NCBI GenBank assembly: GCA_963691815.1
Contig: OY829652.1
Coordinates: 13,855,027 to 13,919,026 of the forward strand
Direction: 5' to 3'
Length of the DNA stretch: 64,000 bases
From: Echiichthys vipera
Lineage: Eukaryota > Chordata > Actinopteri > Perciformes > Trachinidae
Below the pieces are notes generated by a model. It made no database searches and had not been told where the DNA came from. It worked only from the letters and a program-made list of their open reading frames with translations. This document shows positions 11,102 through 24,510 of the stretch, piece after piece. Made by a program: the position numbers and the translations under genes. Positions within the stretch are counted from its first letter, which is position 1. Each line of letters opens with the position of its first letter.

Positions 11102-12973
11102 ATGCTTGTCAATCATTTCTGGGCTCCATTAGCCAAAAGTTAATATATTATGGATAATGCAACAACCCACAAAAAAAATATCAACTATAAAACAATATGA
11201 TAAAACACATCAGATAAAAAGGAGCACTGGTAGTAACAAAATTAAGCTATACAGTTACATGTAATGCAGTTCTGCCAGAGTATTTGAAAACAGTCTGGTG
11301 CACTGGATAGAGCAAGAGCAGTTCATATATACAGTGCAAAAAGTGCTACAGTGGTTTCATTATGCTAGCTGGTGCATTATAAATAAGCTAAAATAGTACA
11401 CTACACCCACTGAAGTCATAATAAGTATACTGAGAGCATTGTACAGTGTATTAATATTACGATATATTCCATAAACTTTTGTCTGATGGCTGTTTTCCTA
11501 TTTAATATTGATTTTACATTATTGTTTTTTCTTTCTGAATACAGACACACCTGGAATGTGGATTTAAAAAAACAAACACATTTTGACAAAAGCAACAGGA
11601 GCTTGGTGGAGAGATTAAGTGGAGAATGGCTTCAAAACGAGAACGATTATAGAAAAGAAAACTTCATACAATTCAGTTATACTCAAAGTGTTATCACTGC
11701 GTATTCTTAATTGTATAGGCACAGGAAAAGTATTCAAAACATCCAGAGAATTACACCATACAGTCCAGTGTAAAATATCCTTTATCTCTGCAGTGTGCGT
11801 AAATAAATGCAACTCCTCCTCAGCTTTACGATCGGACCATTACAATTGAATTCCCATAGCTGAAGCAGCATTCGAGTTGCCTCTGAGCTGAGATGTGTTA
11901 TTTGAGAGAAATGATTGGGCATGCACCTGGAATGATATATGCCATTTTTGCCTTGCCAGCATTCTGTCCAGTTAGCAAAATACAGTGTAAGCTATTCCAG
12001 TGTTTCTTGAAATATTGTCAGTGTTAGACTTGTTGCATTTCCACTATCAGATGCTAAGAGCTGTCAGTGTTTCTACATGGTCGTTTCAAGTGATTCCTTT
12101 ACCTTTCCAGTCTTAACGCATGTCTTGCAGTGAATCTGCTGACCTGTATGCCTTCATTTTAGGAACGATAAAAAGGGTTTCTGTGTAATAGTATGCACGA
12201 TGCATACACATTTAACTTAACAATTTGATGTTTCATTCAATGTCCCAATTGAGACAGAAATACTGCACAGAATTTCCTTCTCTGTGCAGATGCTGCATGA
12301 GGAGACAGCAGACAGTCGACTGCAGCAGCCTCAAACACAATGCTCAACTGTAGGGACCCAGGGTTTGCCAGTGTGCACTACTGAGGTATATTTTCAGTGC
12401 GAGTTGCAACCATTCACTGAGGCCTTCAGCAGAACCAATGATCTTCTCTCCAGTGTATAAAACTACTATTGAAAAGTGTTTTTGTTTTCCGTTGACACTG
12501 GTTTCAGTGTGCAAACAGATGCATTGTATTAAAGAGAAAATGTGTACAGAGTCATTAATAGTATCTTAGCCTGGACTTCATTTAGAAACTTGAATTCTGC
12601 TGAAAAGTAATAATGGATTGTATTAAGTATGGACTGATCATTAATAAAATGAGCTATAAACCCATGGACTCAGTTAACGCTGACACTACACAGTCCTCAG
12701 TTACAGTGATCTAAAACGTTTTCAGTGACAGAAAAAAACCCAGTGTTTCAAACTCCAGTGATCAGAGCAAAAAGAGATGTCTTAATGCATTTACGTACAT
12801 ATGGAGGGGATTACAATGGGGACAGTCGTATATAGTTTGCTCTGTATGAATATCTTTAAAAATAATGTACAATAATGAGATAAAACTCTATACTATTACA
12901 ACAGTGAACAAATGCAACCACAAATGAAAGACGTGGTGTGTTGTATAGGCACTCGGACACATCGTCTTCCCCC

Positions 12974-15398
12974 TCACACACAGCTGCTTTGAATGAGGAA
13001 ATGGTAGTCAGAGTGTGAGGAAGTTTCTCCTTCGGTGGCACAGCTCACGTCACTCTGTCAATGAAAAGCATGTGGAGATAAAAACATTAATCAGTCATTG
13101 ACGTTATTCAAAATAAGTATGACAATATAAGTACGACACCTGAAAGCCTATTGAACGTTTACTCACAGACAAGGAGACACGGAAGTGGTAGGTGATGTCC
13201 TGGAAGGACCGCACGGGCACTGACCACAGGTGATGGGTCCCCTTAGAGAAAAGAATAAATAATATAATGAGCCAGTAAGTAAGTAAATCATTTGCAGTTC
13301 CCTAGAGGAAATGCATTTTGACAAATACTTGTGCTTGTTTCAGATATAATTGTAGTGGTTAAAAAAATCAAAAAATAACAAAATATGTTGTGATTATATG
13401 ATGGATCCAGATGATCAATACGTACCTTTGTTGATGTACTCTGTCCACTGTACAGCTCTGTCTCTGCGTGGTTGGGGCATAAACGTCCATTGGTGGCTCC
13501 ACATTGTCGTACCCACACACTGTTTCTGGACCTGCAGTGAATTAAATATGCTTTATGTATCTGTGGCCGTACAGTTGAAATGTTGTTTTTAGTTGCACGG
13601 GTTACACTATGTTCTATGGAGCTGTTATTTCCTAACAATTTGTCTCAATGTAATTTGGAAATGATTATAGAGAAAAGTGTATTCAAAATGTATTCATCTA
13701 TCATCTATTATTGGCAAGTTTTTTCTTCATTACTGAAAATAAAATTATAGAAAAGTAAAAACTAATACAAATTAAATTAAAAAAATGCACATTTCTGCAT
13801 GTTCATCTAAATCTCCATAAAGCTAGTTTAGCAATTAATTGGAATGTATTCATTGGAAGTATACGTAATTAAAGCCAGTCTCTATTTTACTAATAATTAT
13901 TGCCAAATTACAATATTAATTTAAAAGAATTATTAATTAATTTAAAAGAAAACCTACTCGGAAATTATTATGACATGGTAAAGTAAAACGTTAGCATTGC
14001 ATGCCTTCAGTCGTGTGTATACTCACGTCATGTGCAAAGTGATTTGTGAGATGGAGGAATTTCTTTTTCCGTGGAGTGATACTGTATAGCTTGAGTCAAG
14101 ACAGATAAAAAAATAACATCAACACTAAGCAAAAAGACCTGAATTAAAACTGTGTAAACAAGTGAAATAAAGTAAAAACTTGAATAAATGAGTGGAAGAA
14201 CACAATAAATTCAGATACTCCCATATTGGGCATGAGGTTCCATTGAATAGTTTGATGACTATGAAAAGTATGTGAATCGCATGCTATGACTTTCACAATC
14301 ACCTGAACACAACCTGACTGAACCCCTTTGGGAAAGTTTATACCTAGGAGTAATACAGCGCTCTCCACCACCATCATAAACCCCCATCATTATCCCTCCG
14401 TAGAGTTCAGAGACTTGGAGAAGCTATGCCAAGGAGCACTGAAGCTGTTCTGGCTGCTTATGGACCATGGACTTATGGATCACCTTACTAGGAAATTTTA
14501 TGTTGCTTTTTTAATTTGTCACCCATCTGTTCAACGTCAACTCAAGACAAGTGTACTTTTTAAGTATATACCTGCAGCTTTCAGGTGTTGCACAACTCGG
14601 TGCTGTGATCTCTTGGTTTGTCTCCACAATGTGTAGACTAGTCAGAGAGGGAGCTGACCTTCCTCCTGCAAAAGAAAAGCGTCACTACGAGCACCTTACC
14701 CATACTGTAGCATTCCGTTGTGCAGTGTGTAGATAAGCTTTGTTTGCTGCTCAAACACATGACTGTGCTGTGTTTGCATACTGTATGTTAGATGTGAAAA
14801 GAAAGTGCCATGTCTGGGCTGAATTTGTGGATTTACCTTTTGTGTGTAGGCTGCGTTGTCTGCGTGGCAGTGGCGTTTGACCTGGGGGCAGACGATTGGC
14901 AGCACCAACTCCACCCAGATCCGTAGGTGCCGGCTTTTTGGACTTGGCAAAGTACAAAGGTGCTGAGGTGTGACTCAGACGATTTCTACTGCGGTCCTTG
15001 TCCATTTGTCTGGATTTGCCCTTTTTAAGCATAGTGCCTAGTGTGGGCACCGGGCTGCCTAAATCTAGAGAAGGAAGATAATTAATCAGCATTGAAGACA
15101 GAGGTAAACTACAGGAAAACATCTCATATTTACTGACTTACCCGGTGTGGATTGGTTGTTACTCAATGTCAAATCTGTTGTTGATTGGTTGTTTATGGCT
15201 GTAGTTGAACAGCAAGCTGCAGTTTTTGTGAGAAAAAGAGAAAATGATCAGATCTCAGTAAAATATACTTCTATTTAGCATGCCTTGAGCCATCTTGTTG
15301 TCACTGTCCATGGTCAGTCACTCCACTCACCTGGTGCAGGGGTGGTGGACACTGGAGTATATGGACTCTTGCGTGAGGATCCTAGTGCAGCTCTGGAC
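12974..15398 (-). other. myrf: myrf exons 19-26: ER-lumenal C-terminal region
   Basis: Residues about 740-1002. A low-complexity Ser/Thr/Asn linker is followed by the conserved MYRF-C domain: APSLTSLHIVETNQEIT, then ITLHMTSRNSVWVRQCG, HHLWSVPVRSFQDITYHFRV and the end SDYHFLIQSSCV. Paired cysteines match the human domain. NxS/T sequons are present (for example in NNQST). For exon 24 only one frame preserves the family pattern; the other two frames are open but do not match. Exon 21 has two phase-compatible donors (after 14837 or after 14882). Confidence 0.85.
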
Positions 15399-18300
15399 CT
15401 AAACCAATCAAATGGCAGTACAGGACGTCAAGAGCATGCTTTAGGTAAAATAATGAAACATTTAAAACCCAATTTATTTTACGGTGTTTAGATACATGAC
15501 TCAAGATCTCCTTCAGACAGGAAAAAAGAAACACCCAACTAAGCAATCACAGATAAGACTGAAAGAGTAGATCAGAAAACAAAACAATGAAGCAGCAAGA
15601 TAGGCAGGTGTTGAAAGCGTACCATGGGCAGACAGGTGGACAGAAAGATAGAGTGGCAGTGAAGACGGGCATCCAAGAGATGTAGAAAACACAGGAAGGA
15701 ACATAGCTACAGGAAGCAGGAACAGATTATATAGAAAGACATTAATGAAGAAGTGGAAAATTAGATTTTTCTTTCACTGTAAAGCTCAAGGGTCTTTCTC
15801 CCTTAAAGGCACATACCCGTCTTTCTCTGTGACGTCTCCTCTATGGTGAAGAGTCAACACATAAAGGACAGACATGGAAATGACACTGTTGGGGTACAAA
15901 TCAAGATCATGTCACTACTGCACGCAGATGAAGCTGATTTTTTTTGTTCATCCAGCATTCCCTCTCCAAACACATTTTTCTCAGTCTAACCTGAAGGCCA
16001 TGACAATGACGAGTGCCAGGATGGTTCCCTGCATGAACCTCTGGCTGATGCAGCCTTGATCTGGAGCAGAAGTCTGAAATAAAAAATACACAGTTTACAT
16101 TAAAGTTGTAAATCCTGCTGTTAACTTAAAGCACTGTATAAATACATCATTATCGCCACAGACCTTACTCCCAGGTTTAACTGGCTTCTTTCTGAGTGGG
16201 CCACTTCCTGTTCTGCTGAAATAACTCCCTGATTGGCTACATGGCAAAAGAAAAACAAAAGTAATTCATTAATTATTTTTCAAATCATACAAGATTCTCT
16301 CTTCTACACCCAAACCTGAAGCCTAAGGCCGCATTCACACAGCCTCAGGCAACTCCGGCAAATTGCCGCTGGCTTGTCCAGCAGTGGGAGTTTCACCTAT
16401 GGCCTGTTTGTTTGACGCCCTGTTGTGTTCTTTAATGTAGCACAAGTAGACATATTTCACAATTATTGTTGTCATTGTTAACTATCTTATGATTGTTGTT
16501 ATGCTCTTGACATTTCCAACCGCACTTGAAGGCAGCTTCATTTCAGGGAAAAAGAGAGAAAGAAAAGAGACGGAGGGACTGAGCTTTGTGCTGGTGTTTT
16601 GCTTTTTTTTACCCTTTTTGGGCAGGTGATAGAGGCAGGGTTGTTTACTGTTGACTGAACAGGAATCTCACACCGCCCCAAAGAGACTGTGACAAGTCTG
16701 ATCACATTGGCCACTGCATCGTGACGTTAGATTGCGTTTCTTCAAAAGTTGAATTCGTCTCAACTTCCCACGCCAGCCTGCTCTGTTTTCTTTGTCAACC
16801 CCCTGCTGCTTCCACCGCCACAGCCTGAACACTCTACCTCTGTTTAAAATGAATGTGAGGACATCTGCTCATTACTCACCTGACAGTGCCCCCACTCACG
16901 GTGCTCTTCATGCTGTCAAGACGACGCAGTTTGGCCAGTTTGCGACTCCAGCGCTCCAGCTCGTCAATACGAGTCTCCAGGTTGTCTGTCAGCTTGCATA
17001 GTTCCTTCACTGCTCCCACATTCTCCATGAAGATACGGTCCTTTGAAATAAGAGGAAGAGCTGTTATTGTGTATGGAAGTGACGTCTGTATACACTTTCT
17101 ATGTGTGTTGTGTGTTTTCATTACCTTGTTGACCACTAACAGGTTGGGGATAGTTTCACCATTTGCGCACACCACATCACCACCCTCCTTCACTGCTTCA
17201 GGCAAGATTTGCTGAACCTCTTGAGCAATCACTCCTGCAGGAGGTAGCATAAACATGAGGACATGCACAGATACAGAACACGCTTGTAAAACAATTCACA
17301 TGGAGAAAAAAGCAGATCAAATATTAAGACATGGAGATGATAACATGTACAAGGAAATGAGATGATGGAGGGAAACATTTAAATTTGTTATCTATGAAGT
17401 TGTTACCAGTCTCTGCAGTGTTCTCTATGCCCACGGTGGCAGCAAACTCAGGCTTGTAATGATAATGGACCAGCCTCATCTGAGAAATCCGTTTCAAATT
17501 GTCTGTGGTGTCGACCTACGCACAGACAGAATGACAGTGACGTCATGCAGATGGTATGAAAACATTGCAGATGAGATGCTTGGATCAAGAACAATGAAAA
17601 GACAAAACTCAGAGTTAAACTGCACAGTCATCTGTGCTGAGCATGGGCATTTGGATGACATGATTCATGATGACAAGAGGACAAGGCTCACAATGACACA
17701 CGCACACGCACACACATGTACACACACACACACATGCACGCACGCACACACACACACACACCCATACACACCCATATACATACACACTGAGTGTCATCCT
17801 GACCTCCTGGACATTTTCTTTGGCCCTGATGTCAGACGGGTGAACAACGGAGCCCATGACCTTCAGGTTGCCATGGACGACAAGGGCCTCGTCCGGCCGG
17901 TCGGTGTTGATGCCGACTCTCCCGTGGTGGTAGACTGAGTCAGGCAGCTGGCCACGCTGCCACAGCACCTCGTTGTCACTTTCAAACTGGCCTGGGTTGG
18001 ATGCCTGTAACAGAGAGACAAAGAAGAAGGTGCACAGACAAACAACAGTTCAGATGGTTATAAAAGATACGCCAAACAAAGACATACAAATCATTACAAG
18101 ATTTTCTATTAATAGTTCGACATTTTGAAAAATGTGTTTATTTACTTTCTTGCCAAGAATTCAATGAGGAGATCAATACCATTCTTCCAGACTACCAGTG
18201 GACATTCCAGTAAGTGCTCTGCACTGCGGCCAGTGAAGAACACATACTGGTAATCTGTTTAGCTGGCTAGCTGTTTCCAGTCATCATGCTAAGCTAAGCT

Positions 18301-21300
18301 AACCAGCTGCTGGTTTCATCCACATATTTACCGTACAAATATTAGGCAAGAAAGCAAATAGGCGTATTTCCCAAAATCTGGAACTATTCCTTTAACACAA
18401 GCCTAAGATATATAGGGTGGCCTTTGTTTTAGACCTTATAGCAGTCAGTGTTTCTTTTGACTAAAGAAACAAAATTGTTCACTAAACTAGTGGTTTCATG
18501 TTAACCCACTGGCTAAAAGTGAATTCTTGTTTTAGCTTTCAAATATCTCTAATACTTCTTGAGATCATGCAGTTAAGTAAATATAATATAGACTGTAATT
18601 CCATGTTTTACACATCTGGAGTAAATGCATTGCCATCGCTGTCCAGTGAAAACCATAAATCCCTGCTTTCATTTTTTTTTTTTAGATCAGCTGTACGGTC
18701 AAATATTCCACTACAGTTTAAGACTCTTAATTAATCACAGTTGTTTTTCTTATGTCACAAAAGGTTGACATTTCAGAGATACCGGCGTTCACAGCACAGC
18801 TCACTGAATATAATGGATTGTACAATAAGTATGCTGGGGATCACAGCCACGCAGATAAAATGAATGGGAAGACAGAAAATGGCGAAGATGTTAAGATCTA
18901 CACAGTGATTTTGAAGAAATAAACATAAAGTAGACCAAAGGGGTCACATTCACAAGGGATATGATTGTTGTAGGAGGCAGACAGACATGGCCAGACGTTA
19001 CCCTGACGATGATCCTCTCAGACGCTTGGGCAGCCACAGTGTAGCTCTGACTGTGGGACTGAGCATGCAGCGCCACCACCAGCATGAAATACCTGCGAGG
19101 ACAAAAACATCAGGAGGAGATGTGACTACTGGAACTATGATGGGATCCTGGTCAATCCTATGTTCACATGTGAAGGCACGTCTTTCACCTCTGGTCAGGG
19201 TTTGGTTTGCCCTTTTTCCTCATGTTATTCGCCGTTGTCTCGCTGAAGTGGAGCCGCCCCACTGTGACCTTTGTGACCTGCTCTGAGGGCAGGGTGACCC
19301 TGGGGGAAACAAAATCATAAACACATTATTATTTTTTTTTTTAATCCTCCTTCTATAGCTGTATACTGTATCATGACCTTATCCTTTAAAGTGTTCAGAC
19401 TTACAGCACTGGCTTAAAGGGTCTCTTGCTGCGGTCAGACTGTGACTGCTCCACACTGATGGACTGATTCACAGCCTCCACCTGGTAATGAAGAGGGAAG
19501 TAAAATATACACTTAATACTCTAGGGCTAATTATCTAGTCAAGCTGATGTTGTCTTCACCATTTTGCCTTTGCGCACTTTTACTCCATTGAGTTTGAGAT
19601 AGAAGCAGTCGATGGGCTGCAGGCCGTCACTCGTCTTGATGTACTTGGGATCTCCCAGCATGCCTACGTATACTGTGACCTGGAAATGATTCTTCTTCTG
19701 GCAAACAAAAGCATCATCAGCCAAGGAGAAGTTGAAGCCCTTGTCAGCATCAACACGGTAGGTCGGCATTGGACTAAAGACAGGGAAAGAGAGCGTGGCA
19801 TTATTCATTTGAAGTTGAAGCTCATATTTGTTGTAAGAAGACTGTTAATACAGCCAGAGGGTGCAGAGTAATGAGTTATCACAAGGGGGAGACTCTATTT
19901 CAGGGGGCATCCATTAGTTTTTAGGTCCAAGTCCTCAGAGAGATACACACATATGTAATCTATGTCATTTTTTAAAGAAATGGACAATATTTTATAATCT
20001 ATTTGAGGTCAGTGGTCACGTACAATTACTTTAAAAACTATATAGCTAAATTAAATGTCTTATTTTAACCCATCCTAAGGAGCAGTGGGCAGCTAAAAAG
20101 CACCCTGGGAGTAATTGGGGGACCGGTATCTTGCTCTAGAACACTTCAACATGTAGGCAGAAAGCAGAGAATCAAACCTTTAACCTTGTGGTTTAAAGCA
20201 CCGCTGCTCTACCTCCTGCGCCACAGTTGACCCTTAAGATATATTTTAATGTCAATAAAGATCTCCTCATTGGTTTGTCTCTTTTTTTTGCCATTACTTA
20301 ACGACACTGAGGACTGAGATCATCTGAAAGACTTAATAAATCTAATTTAAAACCAAACTAAAAAACCCTCCTTTATGTAGGAGTAGTGTGCTAAATGTTG
20401 TGATGGGCAACCAGGTGGTTTTGATACCATATCTGAAAGGTCTTGGGAGTTCATATTAACCTTCCTCCCTATACTTTTTTTCCACTTTGGCATCGCAAAA
20501 AGCACAAGTAGGTGTACACTTTTTTCTCCCCTTACCCCCTCCTCACGTTGTCTTTCTAAGCCGAAACCCTGCACTCGTTCACTCCCCCGCACGGCTCACC
20601 TCTGAGGAATTTGTAGACCTCTGCAACCTTGCTATTGCGTTGCCACTCCCGCTGTATACTTTGATGTATAATTTGTTTAACCAATTATATCTTCTTTCAT
20701 TTTTGGCTGGTTTTCAGCTCCCCCCCAAAAAAATAAAGGCCTCAAGATGCATAGATATGCCAACATAAGTTCCACCCACAGCTCTTTGTAGTTTGCGTCA
20801 TACAGTGGTGTCCACTTGTTCTGCTGGTGAGGCTGCCACTTAATGCACTGATAGTTTGGGTCCAGGTAAGAGTTGTCTGCATCCTGCATTAAACCTGTGA
20901 CAAACAGATCAGCAATTAAAGCAAGACGGTTCAGAAGCATGCTAAGAATGTCTGCAACTGTTGTAAATGTCTTCTGTGCAAAAGTTAAAGAGTAGGTGAG
21001 AGCAGGTGAGCCTGAGGTGGAGGGGGTGAAGGGGAAGAAAGATGCCTGCCTACCTGGTTCTTGCTTGATGATACCTGTGAGGATTTGGGAATTGAGGGTG
21101 CTGTTGGGCGAGTCAGAGTGCTTCCTCTTCTTGGCCTGGTGAACAGGAATGCCGCTGTGCGAGGAAATGGAAACACAGTCAAAAGTTGCACGTATTTCTA
21201 CTCCTTCCCATCATTCCTTCTGCTCCATACAAACTGGATGGCACAACCCTCCCTCCCTCCTCTGTGTCTTCATGACTCACTCCTGCCCCTGAGGATGCTG

Positions 21301-24300
21301 CAGTAGCTGATGGAGCATCTGAGTCTGCTGCATGTCTCCACTTCCGCTTGTGGCTGGACCGATGGGATACTGTGTTATCATGGGCTCAGGCTTCAGGTAC
21401 ATGTCCCGATGCATGTTGGGATAGTGCCCGTGTGGTGGCAGGGGTGGCGTTGGAGTCATGTGACACATGTTCTCTGGTGTCATGGTCCTGATCATGTGAG
21501 GATCTAAAAGACACAACAAGGAAGGAGCATAACGTCTTTGTGGTTACACACACTGTTTTTCCGAATACATTTGATCACCTCAAGACTGATCTGTCCGTTC
21601 TGCATTTCAGACTGCATTTTATTTTTCTTCCCTGGAAACCTTAGCTAAAACTATTTCCATTTGTCCATTGTCAAACTCGAGAACTGGAAGGATGCCCATC
21701 AGATATAACCACACCTTTTTACTAATGGGCAAGACCAACACAGGTGTGAGCGGCAAGAAGTACATAATGACTTTATGTACCGTTGGTGTTCAACTCGTAT
21801 GTTGAAACAAGCTGGTTCATTCTTTGTGGATTCAACAGTTGGTTTCAGTTGATAAAATCAATTTTCCAGACAAATAATGTCAACAGTTTATTAATAAATG
21901 ACAGATACACGCTGCATAAAAAATATTGATTGGTTTTCACACAAACTTCTTTTTTACTTGCTCTGTTACAATACAACAAAGTGATGAGTAGCACACGCAT
22001 ATTGATTTGACTGTGACCCACTTACACCTTACATACTTCAGTGGCTTCCTCCTCACTGTGTGTCTGAGTGCAGTATACAGATTAAAGCACATGTCCTGCT
22101 TGTTATGTTCTGTTAAGTGTGTGCTCTTTGTCACATAATTTCTAGACATTTTTTTAGGGAGCGAAAGAAAAGAAAATTGTTACTTACCATTCACCTGTTG
22201 AGGAGAATACGGCTCTGAGCTGGAGTCTGGGGGGGACTCAGGTAGTGTCCTAAAAAAACAGAAGGTAGATGTTATATGTAAAAAAAAACAGTAATATTCG
22301 ACCTTCAAATCATAAGAATCCTCATAGAAATACCATGCTTGAAGTTGAGAAGCCCTTCCCTCGTATATTCTTCAGATTTTCTCAACTGCCATTATATTTA
22401 AAGGAAAAACTCTCCTTTGGGATCAGAGTGAGTGTAGACGTTCTTTACACAAGTTTGTGTGCGTCAGGATTTTTGCTGGATGTAATTTGACTCTCTCTCT
22501 CTGTCTGTTATCAGTCTCCCTCCCCCTCTTGACCAGCTAGTGTTTTATTTGTACAAATGAAGCTTAATCAAGTATTGATTGCATAATGTGCCTGTAGCAA
22601 GGTGTGTGTTTGGTTTCTTTGCATGATTAAAAAAAAACATGCTGCGTCATCTGCTACAACTTCTGCCTGATTTTAGGTTTAAAATGTGAGTTGCAGGAGC
22701 ATCGTGAACATTTTGAACCCAAGTATCAGCTCATTCTATACTTTCTCCCGTTTGCACCTTTATCTATCGACCTCTATGATATTGTGCTCACCCTGGAGCG
22801 TAGTGGCCCCTGTGTTCAGGCTTGATGTGAGCCTGCTGTTGCTGCTGCTGGTGTTGCTGCTGCTGCTGTCCCAGGCAGAGGTAGTTGTGTCGGAGGCCCA
22901 GGGATGGACCTGGGGGGTAGGCGTTCTGACAGCTAGGAGGCCCAGGAGGAGGGGCTCCTTGGCGCAGTGGAATGGGGGGGCTCACACCACACACCAACCC
23001 CCCAGAGGAGGACACTCCTGCCTGGGGAGATGAGTAATTTGGTCCCGGGGTGCTGTGGACCTCTGAGAAACAGCTGGGAGAAAGAAGAAGAAGAAGAAGA
23101 AAAAAGCGATTAGCCTTATCAGAAAAAACAAATTCCTTTGTAACGACATGATCTGATTCGGTTGGTGCATGTTGTTTTGACGTTGCTGTGTCGGTTTGGA
23201 GTCACTACTGACATGTCAGTGCTATCGTCCTCCTTGCTGATGTACTCTTCCAGGATACTGGTGTCGATGTTGGCTGGCTCCAGAGAAGTGATAATATCAT
23301 GACCTGTGGTGAAGGGAGGGTCGGGAACACAGAGGGGAGATGGAGAGCATCTGGGAATTAGCAATGGGAATCTTTCAGCAACTCCAAAAAACGCTACACC
23401 ACTCTAGCTTCAACACATTGCAACCAATTTATTATTAACTCAGTTTGTTTTTAAAATGTATTGTCAGATTCCAACTAACCTGATTATATTGTATCAATTC
23501 CTTTATATCAGTAATAATTAGAATATTTCACTCAACACATAATCAAGATCAGGTAAAACAGAGGAGCTCTGATTTGTTTTCTCAGAATTTAAAGATTAAG
23601 GTTACAGGAGTGACCCACAGTCTAATTATGTGTTAGTATTCAACATTACAGATCACATACTGATGACTCAGTTCCTCTCATTCCTCATATTGACTGGAAT
23701 CACTCCAGCTGACAGTTTCTGTTTTGTACCTCAGCTGCCTTTCCCTGTTAAAAAACAGATCACACAGGCTGCGATACCCAAATAGGCCAGGGACGTAAAG
23801 TGGTGGAGCAATAGTCCCTTGAACTCAGCCTTCGCAAAATACTCAAAACCTCTGTGGCAGATCCCACTACAGTAGGTGTCTCCAGGACCACATTTTGCCA
23901 TGACACACACACACACACACACACAAGGTGAAAACAATATCAGATCAATTACCAACCGAGTGACTAAAATAGATTGTGTTGTCCCCATTTTTCTTTGTTC
24001 ATCTATAATAAAAATGAACTACATCTTTTAATTGTCTAGCCTATACGGTACATATACTAGTAATTTCATAACTCCCTAATGCTCCCCTTACTTCACCCCA
24101 GGGTCATTTTCACCCTTTGATAATCAAAGCCTCACAAATCCCAAACACATGACCCCACTTAATCTTTAAAACACCAAAATGCAGAACAAGCATTTGCTTA
24201 TGCATACATTTAGAACAGAGTAAATCACTTTATATAAAGCAACCTTCCCTGATGCACCCAGAGCATTCGACTCAAATGTTACATGAGACAGAAAGTGATA

Positions 24301-24470
24301 CATTTTCTTTAAAGCTGTCACTAGTTGTCCCAGACTGCAGATGCTGGAAACAAAGTGAGTGTGAGAGAGGAGAGGGGGAGCAGGACGGAGGGGGTGAAGC
24401 AGAGGGTAAGGACCTGGTATATAGTGGGTGGGCAGGCAACCCCAGTCTTCTCCTTCTCTGTCTCCTTCTC

Positions 24471-24510
<40 letters not shown>

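Noticed and set aside
12000..12747. CAGTGTT words as miR-141/200a target sites
   Set aside because: The transcript is on the minus strand, so these read AACACUG in the mRNA, which is the seed itself and not its complement.
13426..13531. Other open frames of myrf exon 24 (VQKQCVGTTMW..., PETVCGYDN...)
   Set aside because: Only the frame TSRNSVWVRQCGATNGRLC aligns with the vertebrate MYRF C-terminal domain, and only it connects in phase to exons 23 and 25.
23731..23988. Minus-strand 85-aa open frame in myrf intron 1
   Set aside because: No family resemblance, overlaps a CA microsatellite, and no splice signals in phase.
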